Source of the DNA: Xylophilus sp. GOD-11R
GTDB lineage: Bacteria; Pseudomonadota; Gammaproteobacteria; Burkholderiales; Burkholderiaceae_C
DNA length: 64,000 nucleotides
Direction of reading: 5' to 3'
Assembly: GCF_033546935.1 (NCBI RefSeq)
Contig: NZ_CP137854.1
Location: forward strand, 2,728,001-2,792,000
In this document: one piece after another, positions 55,088-64,000 of the stretch
How positions within the stretch are numbered: position 1 is the stretch's first letter
Layout: every line of letters begins with the position of its first letter
Translations under genes and position numbers: made by a program
The notes under the pieces: model-generated
What the model saw: the letters and a program-made list of their open reading frames with translations, nothing else
What the model was told of the DNA's origin: nothing
Databases searched by the model: none

Positions 55088-56034
55088 CTCACTTCGAAAC
55101 GGGCGACGTTGTTGCGCGTGATCGCGCTCAGGTCGAAAGCTTTGCCGCGGACCTGCACCGAGGTCGCACCGGCGTTGCCCACCACGACGGACAAGGGTGG
55201 CGTGCCGTTGGCACTCAGCTGCGAACCGGGCTGGAGAACCTTCTCCATGACGGTCGTGCCCCGGCTATCGGTCACACGAATCCAGGAGGCGTCGGTGGCA
55301 GTGAACGTGACAACGCCTTCGCCAGCAGCCCCGGTAGCCGGGGAGGAAGCGGGCGTTGCGGCCGTGGTCATGGCGGCGGACGACTGCAAGGCCGACTCCG
55401 AAGCGGCAACCGCAGGCGCGGACGAAGCCGACGCACCGGCGGCTGACTGAGGCTCGCCCCGGGTCGATTCCGGTCCCATCGGCGCTACGGCGGCAACGGG
55501 CGGCTCACCCGGAAGCGTCTGCTGATCACCGTTGCCGCCGACCGGCGCCGAGGCATCCTCGGTTCGTGGCGTGCCGAGCACGGCCTGCATCCAGGCATCG
55601 AGCCGGGCGGCAGGCACCAGCAGCAAGGTGGCAGCGGCCAGCAAAATCACCACGACGACCCAGAAAACCGGATGCCGCGCGCCGCTACCGATACCTGCCA
55701 GGCCGGCGGGGGCCGCGGTGGTGGTGCGAAAGGTGGTGCGGTCACTTCGTTCGACCGTCGCTGCGAGCTGCGGTGGATTCTTTTGCGGAAGGCGTGCGAG
55801 CACCGGCCCCGGATCGAGCTTGAGCGCGCGGCACACACCGCCGGCAAGCGCCCGCACGAAAGGTGGATCGGGCAACAGGTCGAAGCGCTCGGCCTCGAGT
55901 GCCTCGAGGCGGGCCACCGGAACCTTCAGCGCGACGGCCAGGGAAGCGATATGCACACCGGCCTGTTCGCGTGCCGCCCGCAGCATGGCGCCGGCGCTCG
56001 GGCCGGCCGGCAGGGCCTGCTCCGTCTCACTCAT
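55084..56034 (-). CDS. rodZ: RodZ-like cytoskeletal membrane protein
   Basis: This 316-residue protein has an N-terminal HTH domain (about 15-85, [20 protein letters not shown]), one transmembrane helix (about 125-148, [20 protein letters not shown]), a long Ala/Ser/Pro/Gly-rich periplasmic linker and a C-terminal DUF4115 domain ([17 protein letters not shown]). In E. coli RodZ links MreB to the envelope for rod shape. The position between pilF and ispG is typical. Its ATG at 56034 overlaps the pilF end by eight bases. Confidence 0.9.
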
Positions 56035-56899
56035 CGAAGACTCCACGTTCGAAAGAAGCGGCCTCCCGCGATTGCGGGAAACGCTTGCGCAGTTGTTCGC
56101 CCAGTTGCGACAGCGCGACGTTGTCGCCGAGCCGGCGTTCCACCCGCATCCCCAGCCACAGAGATTCGGCCGTCGCGAATTCGCCGTTGTTGACACGGCG
56201 AATATAGAAGCGAGAACCGGCCATGTCGCCGCGCTGGAAGTGCATGTTGGCCAGTGTGTATCCGACGATCGGGTTGCCCGGATCGAGATCATAGGCGCGG
56301 GTCAGCGTGGTCTCGGCTTCGGCGGGCCGGCCCCAACGGACCCGGCACAGGCCCTGGGCCATGAGGGTCTTGGGCAGGTTGGTGTAGCCCGGTGTGGTGG
56401 CTGCTTGCGAGAAGAGCCGGTCGGCTTCTTCGAAACGCTTTTGCTGGCACATGAGCCAGCCATGGTTGTGCAAGGTGTCCGCATCGCGCGGGTTCAAGGT
56501 GGTGGCCCGACGAAAGCTTTCGGCCGCGAGGTCGAAGTCGTTGAGCCGCATGTAGATGAGGCCGCGCAGGCTGTAGGCCGGAGCGTAGTTGGGATCCGCG
56601 GCGATCGCCTGCTTCACCTCGTCGAGGGCGACGGTGGGCTTGTCGGTCTCGAAATAACCGGACGCGAGCTCGATCCGGATGCGCGCACGGCGGCGGCCGG
56701 GCGACTCGTCCGACGCGGTGACGAGTTCGGGGCGCGTGACCTCGCTGGTCTGTGACACCGGCTGCTGCGTGACCACGGTGCTCGAAACGCAGCCCGACAC
56801 GAGCACTGCGAGCGCGCAGGCGAAGACAGCAGCCAAGGCCGTCTCCCGACGGCGTTGCCAGTGTAGCGCCGCGAAAAGACCCAGGAAAGATCCTGACAT
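56027..56899 (-). CDS. pilF: Type IV pilus biogenesis lipoprotein PilF (also called PilW)
   Basis: This 290-residue TPR lipoprotein assists outer-membrane insertion and multimerisation of the secretin PilQ. The signal ends at a lipobox LVSGC. At least five TPR-like helical pairs follow, including PNYAPAYSLRGLIYMRLNDF and PRDADTLHNHGWLMCQQKRF. It lies four bases after rlmN, in the rlmN-pilF-rodZ-ispG order that is general in beta- and gammaproteobacteria. Confidence 0.93.
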   Translation of the reverse strand: MSGSFLGLFAALHWQRRRETALAAVFACALAVLVSGCVSSTVVTQQPVSQTSEVTRPELVTASDESPGRRRARIRIELASGYFETDKPTVALDEVKQAIAADPNYAPAYSLRGLIYMRLNDFDLAAESFRRATTLNPRDADTLHNHGWLMCQQKRFEEADRLFSQAATTPGYTNLPKTLMAQGLCRVRWGRPAEAETTLTRAYDLDPGNPIVGYTLANMHFQRGDMAGSRFYIRRVNNGEFATAESLWLGMRVERRLGDNVALSQLGEQLRKRFPQSREAASFERGVFDE

Positions 56900-56903
56900 C
56901 CTG

Positions 56904-58049
56904 TCAGGACTCCCTGCCGACGGCGACCGGGATCAGTGGAATGCTTCGCTGCCGGGCGATTCGCTCACCGACCCGGGTGCGGTCTTTCACATCGCCGGCC
57001 AACTGACCACAGGCGGCATCGATGTCGTCACCACGGGTCTTGCGGATCGTGGTGACGATGCCGGCGTCGCTCAGTCGCTTGGCAAACGCGGTGACCCGCT
57101 CGCGCGGCGAACGCTTCAGGCCGGACGCGGGAAACGGGTTGAACGGAATGAGGTTGAACTTGCAAGACAGCCCCGCGCCGTCGCCATGCTCGCGCACGAG
57201 GGCAGCCAGGCGGTCGGCGTGCTCCGGAAGATCGTTCACACCGTCGAGCATGCAGTATTCGAAGGTGATGAAGTCGCGTGGCGCGAACTGCAGGTACCGT
57301 TTGCAGGCGTCGAGCAACTCGGCGATGGGATATTTGCGGTTGAGCGGCACCAGGTTGTCGCGCAACGGGTCGGTGGGCGCATGCAGCGACACGGCCAGCG
57401 CGACCGGACAGTCCTGCGAGAGCCGGTCCATCATCGGCACGACGCCGGAGGTGGACACCGTCACGCGCCGGCGCGACATGCCGTAGGCGTGGTCGTCAAG
57501 CATGGTGCGCAGCGACGGCACCAGCGCCGAATAGTTCTGCAGCGGCTCGCCCATGCCCATCATCACGACGTTGGAAACCACCCGTTCGGTGGTGCCCAGG
57601 CGATTGCGCAAGGCATGCTCGGCATACCAGAGCTGGCCGGTGATCTCGGCGGTGGTGAGGTTGCGGCTGAAGCCCTGATGCCCGGTGGAGCAGAAGCGGC
57701 AATTGACCGCGCAGCCCGCCTGCGACGAGATGCAGAGCGTGCCGCGATCGTCCTCGGGGATGAACACGGTTTCGACCGCATTTCCGTCACCCACATCGAA
57801 CAACCATTTGACAGTGCCGTCGGCCGACACATGTTCGGCGACGACTGGCAGGGCCCGCACTTCGGCGATGCCCGGCAGTTTTTCGCGGAGAGACCTGGCC
57901 AGGTCGCTCATCGCGGAGAAATCGGATGCGCCCCGCTGGTGGATCCAGCGGAACAACTGGGTGGCGCGGAAGCGCTTCTCACCCAGTTGTTCGCAGAACG
58001 CGGCCAACCCGTCGAGGTCGAAATCGAGCAGGTTGGTCAGGGAGTTCAT
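56904..58049 (-). CDS. rlmN: Dual-specificity RNA methyltransferase RlmN
   Basis: This 381-residue radical-SAM enzyme methylates C2 of A2503 in 23S rRNA and A37 in some tRNAs. The cluster ligands are Cys113, Cys117 and Cys120 (CAVNCRFC). The N-terminal accessory domain has [19 protein letters not shown], and [10 protein letters not shown] marks the SAM site. The methyl-carrying cysteine near the C-terminus lies in the segment [11 protein letters not shown]. It is followed by pilF after four bases and preceded by ndk. Confidence 0.97.
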   Translation of the reverse strand: MNSLTNLLDFDLDGLAAFCEQLGEKRFRATQLFRWIHQRGASDFSAMSDLARSLREKLPGIAEVRALPVVAEHVSADGTVKWLFDVGDGNAVETVFIPEDDRGTLCISSQAGCAVNCRFCSTGHQGFSRNLTTAEITGQLWYAEHALRNRLGTTERVVSNVVMMGMGEPLQNYSALVPSLRTMLDDHAYGMSRRRVTVSTSGVVPMMDRLSQDCPVALAVSLHAPTDPLRDNLVPLNRKYPIAELLDACKRYLQFAPRDFITFEYCMLDGVNDLPEHADRLAALVREHGDGAGLSCKFNLIPFNPFPASGLKRSPRERVTAFAKRLSDAGIVTTIRKTRGDDIDAACGQLAGDVKDRTRVGERIARQRSIPLIPVAVGRES

Positions 58050-58067
58050 GCGTGGCGCGACAACCGC

Positions 58068-58493
58068 TCAGCGGCTGTAGATGCCCATGGCGGGGAAGAA
58101 GAAAGCGATTTCGACGGCAGCGGTTTCAGCGGCGTCGGAGCCGTGGACGGCGTTGGCATCGATGCTGTCGGCGAAGTCGGCGCGGATGGTGCCCTTTTCG
58201 GCCTTCTTCGGATCGGTGGCGCCCATCAGGTCGCGGTTCTTGAGAATGGCGCCTTCACCTTCGAGGGCCTGGACGAACACCGGGCCGGAGATCATGAAGT
58301 CGACGAGGTCCTTGAAGAACGGACGGGCGGCGTGCACGGCGTAGAACTGCTCGGCTTCGGCGCGCGACAGCTGGGTCAGGCGGGCGGCGACTACCTTCAG
58401 GCCGGCGGCTTCGAAACGGGCGACGATCTGGCCGATCGCGTTCTTCTTGACGGCGTCGGGCTTGATGATGGAGAGAGTGCGTTCGATTGCCAT
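58068..58493 (-). CDS. ndk: Nucleoside diphosphate kinase
   Basis: This 141-residue enzyme equilibrates nucleoside tri- and diphosphates by phosphorylating its active-site histidine. The N-terminus [15 protein letters not shown] and the active-site NAVHGSD with His117 are diagnostic. It heads the leftward run to rlmN and pilF. Upstream (58540-58556) a TTTGCCG/CGGCAAA hairpin lies in the 113-base gap after rluB. Confidence 0.98.
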   Translation of the reverse strand: MAIERTLSIIKPDAVKKNAIGQIVARFEAAGLKVVAARLTQLSRAEAEQFYAVHAARPFFKDLVDFMISGPVFVQALEGEGAILKNRDLMGATDPKKAEKGTIRADFADSIDANAVHGSDAAETAAVEIAFFFPAMGIYSR

Positions 58494-58606
58494 GGGTTTT
58501 CCTGGATGGTCCTGTTCTGGTGAATGTCTATGCGACGATTTTGCCGAAGCGGCAAAGCCCGCGATTTTAACCCGGTGTCAAGCGGCTTTTCGGGCCCGTC
58601 GCACGA

Positions 58607-59872
58607 TCAACGGCTGCGTCCACGCGACCCCGCCGGTGGCTTGGCGCGCTTTTGCTCCTGTCGCTGGCGCTTCAGGCTGTCGGCGCCGATGTAGCCGACC
58701 GAGGTCTTGAGAGGATCGGGCTGGGCATCGCCCCGGGCCGCGGCCACACGTTCGGCGTTCTTGTAGCCGCCTTTCGGTCCGGCCGGACGCACCGGCGCAG
58801 CCGGCGGGGCGCCCGCTGCGCCGCCCTTGCCGAAGGCACCGAAGATGCGGCTGGGCGCCGGCGCACGACCCCCACCCTCGCGGCGCTTGTCGACGGTCTT
58901 GCGCGGCGGCGCGGCACGCGGCATGCCGGCGGCGTCCATCAGCGCGGCGATATCGCGTTCGTCGAGCTCCATGAACGAGCCGCGCTTCAGGCCGCGCGGC
59001 AGCTGCATCGCACCGTAGCGAATGCGGATCAGTCGGCTGACCGCATGGCCCACCGCTTCCAGCATGCGCCGCACTTCGCGGTTGCGCCCTTCGGAAATCG
59101 TCACCCGGTACCAGGTGTTGGCGCCCTCCCCGCCGCCATCCTCGATGGAGCCGAACTGCGCCATGCCGTCCTCGAGACGCACGCCGTCGAGCAGCTTCTG
59201 CTTCTCGTCGTTGCTCAGGGCCCCCAGCACGCGCACCGCGTACTCGCGCTCCAGGCCGAAGCGTGGATGCATGAGGCGGTTGGCCACCTCCCCGGAACTG
59301 GTGAGCAGCAGCAAGCCCTCGGTATTCAGGTCAAGGCGACCGACCGATTGCCACTTGCCGTTGTGCAGGCGCGGCAGGCGACGAAACACCGTCGGCCGGT
59401 TCTGTGGGTCGTCGTGGGTGACGACCTCGCCTGCCGGCTTGTGATAGGCGATGACCCGGGCCGGCGGTGGCTCGATACGAACACGCACCGCCTTGCCGTT
59501 GATGCGGATCTGGTCGCCGTACTGGATGCGCTGGCCGACGTGGGCCGGCTCGTTGTTCACCGATATGCGGCCTTCCAGGATCATCTGCTCCATCTCGAGG
59601 CGCGAACCCAGTCCCGCCTGGGCCAGCACCTTGTGCAGCTTGGGGGAATCCTGTTGCGGTTGAAGCACGCGCTTTTGCGGCGTGGCATCGGCCGATTCTT
59701 CGTCGTCGACGCCTTCGACTTCCTCGTCGAAGCGGCCGGAGACGACATCACCGAAGCGGCCGTCGTCGTTCTGGCCGACGGACGCCACTGGCGATTCGTC
59801 TGCATGCGGTGCCGGCGTGGGCGACGTCGCCTCGGCTGGCGCCTGGTCGTCTTCGGGCGTGGATGCGTTCAT
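58607..59872 (-). CDS. rluB: 23S rRNA pseudouridine synthase RluB
   Basis: This 421-residue enzyme of the RsuA/RluB family would isomerise U2605 in 23S rRNA. An acidic, disordered N-terminus (about 1-75) precedes the S4 domain ([21 protein letters not shown]). The catalytic domain has the nucleophile Asp in [14 protein letters not shown] and later [17 protein letters not shown] basic, Gly/Ala/Pro/Arg-rich tail of about 110 residues ends the protein. The ATG at 59872 overlaps the scpB stop by four bases. Confidence 0.94.
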   Translation of the reverse strand: MNASTPEDDQAPAEATSPTPAPHADESPVASVGQNDDGRFGDVVSGRFDEEVEGVDDEESADATPQKRVLQPQQDSPKLHKVLAQAGLGSRLEMEQMILEGRISVNNEPAHVGQRIQYGDQIRINGKAVRVRIEPPPARVIAYHKPAGEVVTHDDPQNRPTVFRRLPRLHNGKWQSVGRLDLNTEGLLLLTSSGEVANRLMHPRFGLEREYAVRVLGALSNDEKQKLLDGVRLEDGMAQFGSIEDGGGEGANTWYRVTISEGRNREVRRMLEAVGHAVSRLIRIRYGAMQLPRGLKRGSFMELDERDIAALMDAAGMPRAAPPRKTVDKRREGGGRAPAPSRIFGAFGKGGAAGAPPAAPVRPAGPKGGYKNAERVAAARGDAQPDPLKTSVGYIGADSLKRQRQEQKRAKPPAGSRGRSR

Positions 59873-60579
59873 GGGGAGGCCTTGGATTCGTCCGGCGCAT
59901 CGGCCACAGCGGGCGTGTCGATGGCGGGATCGTTGGTTTGATCGGGTTCGGGGACGGCGGGCGCGTCGTGAGCGGTCTGCGCAGGCGGCAGGTCGTCGAT
60001 CGACAGGTTGCCCTGCAGGAGATCGTCGCCCTGCTCCTGCAGCGCAGCCCGCAAGGCCTTTTCGGCAGCGGCGCCGTCGGCCAGCGGAAGCTGGTCGAGC
60101 GACGCCAGCCCCAGGTCGTCGAGAAATTGCTTGGTGGTAGCGAACAGCGCCGGCCGGCCGACGGTTTCGCGGTGACCGATGACCTCGATCCAGCCACGAT
60201 CCTCGAGCTGTTTCACGATGAGGCTGTTGACGACGACGCCGCGGATGTCTTCCATATCGCCACGGGTCACCGGCTGCCGATAGGCGATGATCGCCAGCGT
60301 TTCGAGCGTGGCACGGCTGTAGCGCGGTGGCTTTTCCGGGTGCAGGCGATCGAGATAGGGCCGCATCTGCGGGCGGCTCTGAAAACGCCAGCCGGTAGCC
60401 ACCTGCACCAGCTCGACGCCGCGCTGGGTCCAGTCGGCCTGCAGGTCTTCGAGCAACTGACGCACGGTATCGGCACCCAGGCCGTCGTCGAACAGCAGGC
60501 GCATCTCGCGCAGCGGCAAGGGCTGGGGCGAGCAGATCAGAGCGGTCTCGAGGATGCGCTTGGCATCCGCCGTGTTCAT
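59869..60579 (-). CDS. scpB: Segregation and condensation protein ScpB
   Basis: This 236-residue subunit of the SMC-ScpAB condensin has two winged-helix domains. The N-terminal domain begins [22 protein letters not shown], and the second contains [21 protein letters not shown] with the typical [21 protein letters not shown]. The C-terminal 60 residues are acidic and probably disordered. scpA and smc are not in the window. It is coupled to rluB by a four-base overlap. Confidence 0.96.
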   Translation of the reverse strand: MNTADAKRILETALICSPQPLPLREMRLLFDDGLGADTVRQLLEDLQADWTQRGVELVQVATGWRFQSRPQMRPYLDRLHPEKPPRYSRATLETLAIIAYRQPVTRGDMEDIRGVVVNSLIVKQLEDRGWIEVIGHRETVGRPALFATTKQFLDDLGLASLDQLPLADGAAAEKALRAALQEQGDDLLQGNLSIDDLPPAQTAHDAPAVPEPDQTNDPAIDTPAVADAPDESKASP

Positions 60580-60652
60580 GGTCGTGCGCTTTCGGGTGGC
60601 ATGGCGATTGAAGGGCGGCGCCGCGTGGGCGTTGGCGCCAGGGGCGGCGAAG

Positions 60653-60674
60653 GCCGACCGGTGCGACGGTCGGC
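60653..60674. other. Perfect hairpin between rluD and scpB
   Basis: GCCGACCG (60653-60660) and CGGTCGGC (60667-60674) pair perfectly around a six-base loop in the 144-base gap. No T run follows on the minus strand, so I call it a structure only. Confidence 0.4.
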
Positions 60675-60723
60675 GGCGGCAGGACAGCGGTGTGTTGCCG
60701 CTGCCGTGCGCTCTGCGAAGCGC

Positions 60724-61737
60724 TCAGGCGGGCTGTGGCGGATTGTAAGCGAGGCCCCACGCATCGAGCGCTTCACGCAGGTCAGCGGGCGCGGGCGACT
60801 CGAATTGCATCGGCCGGCCGTCCGCCGGGTGCTCGAACGCCAGCCGGAACGCATGCAGCGCCTGGCGTTGCATGCCGGCGGCCGGAGCCCCGCCATAGAC
60901 ACCATCGGCCAGTAGCGGATGCCCGATCGAGGCCAGATGGACCCGGATCTGATGGGTACGCCCGGTATGCAGCACGCATTGCACCCAACAGCCCTCCTCG
61001 GCATTGGCCAGTAGCAGGAAGCTCGTGCGTGCCGTCTTGCCGGACTGCCGCGCCAGGTCGACCACCGCCATGCGCAGCCGGTTGCGCGGATCGCGGCCGA
61101 TTGCCGAATCGATTTCACGCTCGGCCGGACCGACCCAGGGCCGATGTGCCAGCGCCAGGTATTGCCGGCTGACCTCCCGCGCCGCGATGGCCTTGACCAG
61201 CGCATCCATGGCGCGGCGACTGCGCGCCACCACCATCAGGCCGCTGGTGTCCTTGTCGAGCCGATGGACGATGCCGGCGCGCGGCAGCATCGCCGCGGCC
61301 GGATCGCGGGCCAGCAGGCCGTTGAGCAAGGTGCCGCGCCAGTTGCCGGGCGCCGGATGCACGACCAGACCGGCAGGCTTGTCGATGACCAGCAGGTCCT
61401 CGTCTTCATAGACGATCTGCAAGGGCATTTCTTCCGGCAAAAAGGCCTGGCTCTGCGGCGTGGGGCGCAGGTCGATTTCCAGCCGATCGGCCGCACGCAC
61501 CTTGGCCGACGGCTTGGCGGCGACCGCACCGTTGAGCCTGACGTCGCCCGAGGCCACGCGTTGCTGCAGGTAGCTGCGCGAGAACTCCGGCGCGGCGGTG
61601 GTCAGAGCGCGGTCGAGCCGCTCGCCGTGCAAGCTGGCGGGCACGACGAAATGGCGCGACTCGCTCGCCGTCTCGGCGATGTCGGCTTCGGCCTCGCTTT
61701 CGCCGTCGCTTTCGTCGTCCAGGCCCTGGCCGGCCAC
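60724..61737 (-). CDS. rluD: 23S rRNA pseudouridine synthase RluD
   Basis: This 337-residue enzyme forms pseudouridines 1911, 1915 and 1917 in helix 69 of 23S rRNA. An acidic N-terminus (about 1-30) leads to an S4-like domain and the RluA-type catalytic domain with the nucleophile Asp in [16 protein letters not shown] and with [15 protein letters not shown]. No ATG fits the start. I chose GTG at 61737 because GAGGA lies just upstream and the remaining upstream frame would enter the divergent bamD gene. The divergent bamD shares the short intergenic region. Confidence 0.9.
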   Translation of the reverse strand: MAGQGLDDESDGESEAEADIAETASESRHFVVPASLHGERLDRALTTAAPEFSRSYLQQRVASGDVRLNGAVAAKPSAKVRAADRLEIDLRPTPQSQAFLPEEMPLQIVYEDEDLLVIDKPAGLVVHPAPGNWRGTLLNGLLARDPAAAMLPRAGIVHRLDKDTSGLMVVARSRRAMDALVKAIAAREVSRQYLALAHRPWVGPAEREIDSAIGRDPRNRLRMAVVDLARQSGKTARTSFLLLANAEEGCWVQCVLHTGRTHQIRVHLASIGHPLLADGVYGGAPAAGMQRQALHAFRLAFEHPADGRPMQFESPAPADLREALDAWGLAYNPPQPA

Positions 61738-61791
61738 CGGCAAGTCCTCGTCGGCAATGGGCGATGCGGTGGGCGGCTGGGGGGCCGCCGA

Positions 61792-61797
61792 TATAAT
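61792..61797 (+). promoter_or_regulatory. Consensus -10 box of bamD
   Basis: TATAAT, a perfect -10 hexamer, lies 31 bases before the bamD start codon and implies a leader of roughly 25 bases. A matching -35 was not seen. Confidence 0.55.
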
Positions 61798-61828
61798 CCC
61801 GGGGGTTTTTCTCAAAGGGTTGCCTGTG

Positions 61829-62650
61829 ATGCGTCGAGTCAAATTATCGTTGGTGCCCGCCGGTGGCTCCCTGGTCCTGGCAGCAGCGGTGCTCGCCAGT
61901 CTCGGCGGCTGCGGAACCACGTCGATCGACGACCAGACCGCGGGCTGGAGCCCCAACAAGATCTATTCCGAAGCCAAGGACGAAGCCTCGTCGGCCAATT
62001 ACGACAAGGCCGTCCCGCTCTACGAAAAGCTGGAAGGCCGTGCCGCCGGTACGCCGCTGGCCCAGCAGGCCGAGCTCGAAAAGGCCTACGCCCAGTACAA
62101 GGGCGGCCAGCAGGTGCAGGCCGTCGCCACGCTCGACCGCTTCATCAAGCTGCATCCGGCCAGCCCCGCGCTCGACTATGCCTTCTACCTGAAGGGTCTG
62201 GCCAACTTCAACGACGACCTGGGGCTGTTCTCGTCGATCTCGCGTCAGGATCTTTCCGAGCGCGACCAGAAGGCGGCCAAGGATTCGTTCGACACCTTCA
62301 GCCAGCTCGTCAACCGCTTTCCGGAATCCAAGTACGCGCCGGACAGCCGCCAGCGCATGACCTACATCGTCAATTCGCTGGCGCAGTACGAGGTCCATGT
62401 CGCGCGCTACTACTACAGCCGTGGCGCCTACGTGGCGGCGATCAACCGGGCGCAGAACGCCATCTCCGGTTACACCGGCGTGCCAGCCACCGAAGAAGCG
62501 CTGTTCATCCTCATGCAGTCCTACACCGCGCTGGGCCTGAAGGATCTGAGCGACGACACGCGTCGTGTCATGGCGGCCAACTTCCCCGACAGCGGCTACG
62601 TCAAGGGCACGGTCCGCGGCCCGACCGACCCGTGGTGGAAGCTCTGGTAA
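61829..62650 (+). CDS. bamD: Outer-membrane assembly lipoprotein BamD
   Basis: This 273-residue essential BAM-complex lipoprotein has a signal ending in the lipobox LGGC, then five TPR-like repeats ([39 protein letters not shown] and further). The conserved GLANFNDDLGLFSS and YVAAINRAQNAI segments are family markers. It binds BamA and BamCE and reads the beta-signal of outer-membrane proteins. It is transcribed divergently from rluD, the common proteobacterial arrangement, and is convergent with the helicase at 62672. Confidence 0.96.
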   Translation: MRRVKLSLVPAGGSLVLAAAVLASLGGCGTTSIDDQTAGWSPNKIYSEAKDEASSANYDKAVPLYEKLEGRAAGTPLAQQAELEKAYAQYKGGQQVQAVATLDRFIKLHPASPALDYAFYLKGLANFNDDLGLFSSISRQDLSERDQKAAKDSFDTFSQLVNRFPESKYAPDSRQRMTYIVNSLAQYEVHVARYYYSRGAYVAAINRAQNAISGYTGVPATEEALFILMQSYTALGLKDLSDDTRRVMAANFPDSGYVKGTVRGPTDPWWKLW

Positions 62651-62671
62651 GTCTGGCCTGACGGCGGCGGG

Positions 62672-64000
62672 TCACCAGTCGTCGAATCCCGAGGTGTCGG
62701 GTAGACCGGCGGCAGACGCCGCTGCGCCCACCGCCGCCAGCACGTCGATGGCCTGGTCGAATTCCTCCTGGGTGCCCAGCCTGCGCATCGGCGGCAGGCC
62801 GGCCAGCAGGCGACGTCCGTAGGGCATGGACGTGAGGCGGGTATCGCCCACGACCAGGATGCCGTGGTCGTCCTCCCGCCGAATCAGCCGACCGGCGCCC
62901 TGCTTGAGCGCCACCGCCGCTTCGGGCACGAAATACGCGTTGAAGGCACTGCGCCCCTCGCTCTCCAGCCGCTGCGCGCGCGCTTCCACCAGCGGGTCGT
63001 TGGGCGGCGGAAAAGGCAGTTTGTCGATCACCACCATCTGCAGCGCATCGCCCGGCACGTCGACCCCCTCCCAGAACGAGGCGGACGCCACCAGCACGCA
63101 ACCCGCCCGCCCCTGGCTTGCGCCTTCACGAAACCGGTCCAGCAACTGGCGTTTGGTGCCCTGGCCCTGCACCAGCACCTCCACGCCGTGGGTGGCGGCG
63201 AAGTACGACTGCAGCACCTCGCCCATGGTTCGCAAGGCGCGCAGGGTCGTCGTCAGTACCAGGGTCCGCCCGCCGATTCTTTCGATGGCCGGCACGATGA
63301 GTCGGGCCAGCGCCGCCGGATGGCCCGGATCGGCCGGCTTGGGCAGGTTCGGGGGCACATGGATCGCCGCCTGGGTGGCGTAGTCGAACGGGCTTTCCAC
63401 ACGCATGATGCGCGCGTCCTGCAGGCCGCAAGGCTCAGTGAACCAGTTCAGGCGCGCATCGTTGCCCAGGGTGGCGGAGGTGAAGATCCAGGCGCGTGGC
63501 CGGCCGCCGTCCGGTGATGGCCCGCCGGCTGCGCGATCACCCGCATCACCGGGCCAGCCGGCCTGCAGGGCCGCCAGATCGTCTTCGCCGTCGTCATCCA
63601 GGTAAGGCGGATCCTCGGCGGGCGCGCGAGCCGCAGCGCCCGCATCTTCGGACGGCAGGCCCAGCATGCGTTCGCGAACCGCCTGCGCGATGTCCAGCGG
63701 CGACTCCATCAGCCGCAGCTGGTTCGGTGTGATGTCGGCCCAGCGGACCGATCCGGCCGCACAAGCGGACTTGAATCGCGCGGTGCGCCGACCCAGTTCG
63801 GTGGCCCGCTCGAACAGCCGCACGAAATCCGGCGCGATCTCGCTGACCGTGTCCAGGCTGTTTCTGGCCGACTCCAGCGCCGCATCGATCGCGGCGAGTG
63901 CGCAAGCCCAGTGCGCCGGGTCGACGCCATCCGGCTCCACGCCGGTCCAGCGCAGCTTGCCGACGGCAGACGACCCGGCGACCAGACGCAGATCCCGTGC
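62672..64000 (-). CDS. DinG/YoaA-type ATP-dependent DNA helicase (5' part outside window)
   Basis: About 443 C-terminal residues are visible and the reading frame is open to base 64000. The region holds helicase motif III-like FTSATLGND, motif V VLVASASFWEGVDVPGDALQ and motif VI QGAGRLIRREDDHG, the XPD/DinG pattern. The Walker A, DEAH box and the iron-sulfur cysteines would lie in the missing N-terminal part. These superfamily 2 helicases unwind DNA 5'-3' and resolve R-loops or stalled forks. A Gly/Asp/Pro-rich insertion (about 110 residues before the FTSATL motif) is probably disordered. Confidence 0.9.
   Translation of the reverse strand, partial: ARDLRLVAGSSAVGKLRWTGVEPDGVDPAHWACALAAIDAALESARNSLDTVSEIAPDFVRLFERATELGRRTARFKSACAAGSVRWADITPNQLRLMESPLDIAQAVRERMLGLPSEDAGAAARAPAEDPPYLDDDGEDDLAALQAGWPGDAGDRAAGGPSPDGGRPRAWIFTSATLGNDARLNWFTEPCGLQDARIMRVESPFDYATQAAIHVPPNLPKPADPGHPAALARLIVPAIERIGGRTLVLTTTLRALRTMGEVLQSYFAATHGVEVLVQGQGTKRQLLDRFREGASQGRAGCVLVASASFWEGVDVPGDALQMVVIDKLPFPPPNDPLVEARAQRLESEGRSAFNAYFVPEAAVALKQGAGRLIRREDDHGILVVGDTRLTSMPYGRRLLAGLPPMRRLGTQEEFDQAIDVLAAVGAAASAAGLPDTSGFDDW

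Noticed and set aside
60653..60674. The hairpin between rluD and scpB as a Rho-independent terminator
   Set aside because: No T run follows on the minus strand; it is listed only as a structure.

Overview
The window is a GC-rich chromosomal segment of a betaproteobacterium, most likely a member of the Comamonadaceae (Burkholderiales). The evidence is the gene order ndk-rlmN-pilF-rodZ-ispG-hisS-yfgM-bamB-der-hfq-hflX-hflK-hflC-DUF2065-hisZ-purA, the use of HisZ, a stand-alone flhDC pair, and GC-rich codon usage throughout. I saw no tRNA, rRNA, CRISPR array, prophage or plasmid functions. Genus and species cannot be fixed from the sequence alone.

Layout. 1-4111 (minus): a truncated TRAP-transporter binding protein, then the isoprenoid operon xseB-ispA-dxs. 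4112-8200 (plus): a Rieske-type oxygenase with a structured leader, the flagellar master regulators flhD and flhC, and an AI-2E-family permease. 8217-20578 (minus): a membrane-tethered protein of unknown function, an FMN alpha-hydroxy-acid dehydrogenase, a Cache/PAS/GGDEF diguanylate cyclase, and the pbpC plus alpha-2-macroglobulin pair. 20662-24459: OpgC-like membrane protein (plus), SGNH hydrolase and a DegP/DegQ protease (minus). 24557-33125 (minus): a tightly coupled type IV pilus operon fimT-pilV-pilW-pilX-pilY1-pilE. 33126-33562: the longest gene-free stretch. 33563-38576 (minus): a MarR-controlled tripartite drug-efflux operon. 38742-40348 (plus): a second diguanylate cyclase translationally coupled to a FlhG/FleN-type ATPase. 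40415-41743: one complete IS3-family insertion sequence. 41808-61737 (minus): the conserved housekeeping block from a phosphoribosyltransferase back to rluD. 61829-62650 (plus): bamD. 62672-64000 (minus): a DinG-type helicase cut by the window edge.

How the genes work together. Surface and motility functions recur: FlhDC, FlhG, type IV pilus minor pilins with PilY1 and PilF, and two diguanylate cyclases with intact GGDEF and inhibitory-site motifs. The envelope is represented by PBP1C with alpha-2-macroglobulin, OpgC, DegP, BamB, BamD, RodZ, HflKC and YfgM. Isoprenoid synthesis is represented at both ends of the MEP pathway (dxs, ispG) plus ispA.

I did not find a convincing wholly new system. 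The best leads are the marR promoter/operator, whose geometry implies a leaderless mRNA; the divergent arrangement linking efflux to a c-di-GMP/FlhG pair; the isolated flhDC locus with a hairpin element in its spacer and a NarL-type-looking palindrome upstream; and the uncharacterised membrane-tethered protein at 8217-8777.
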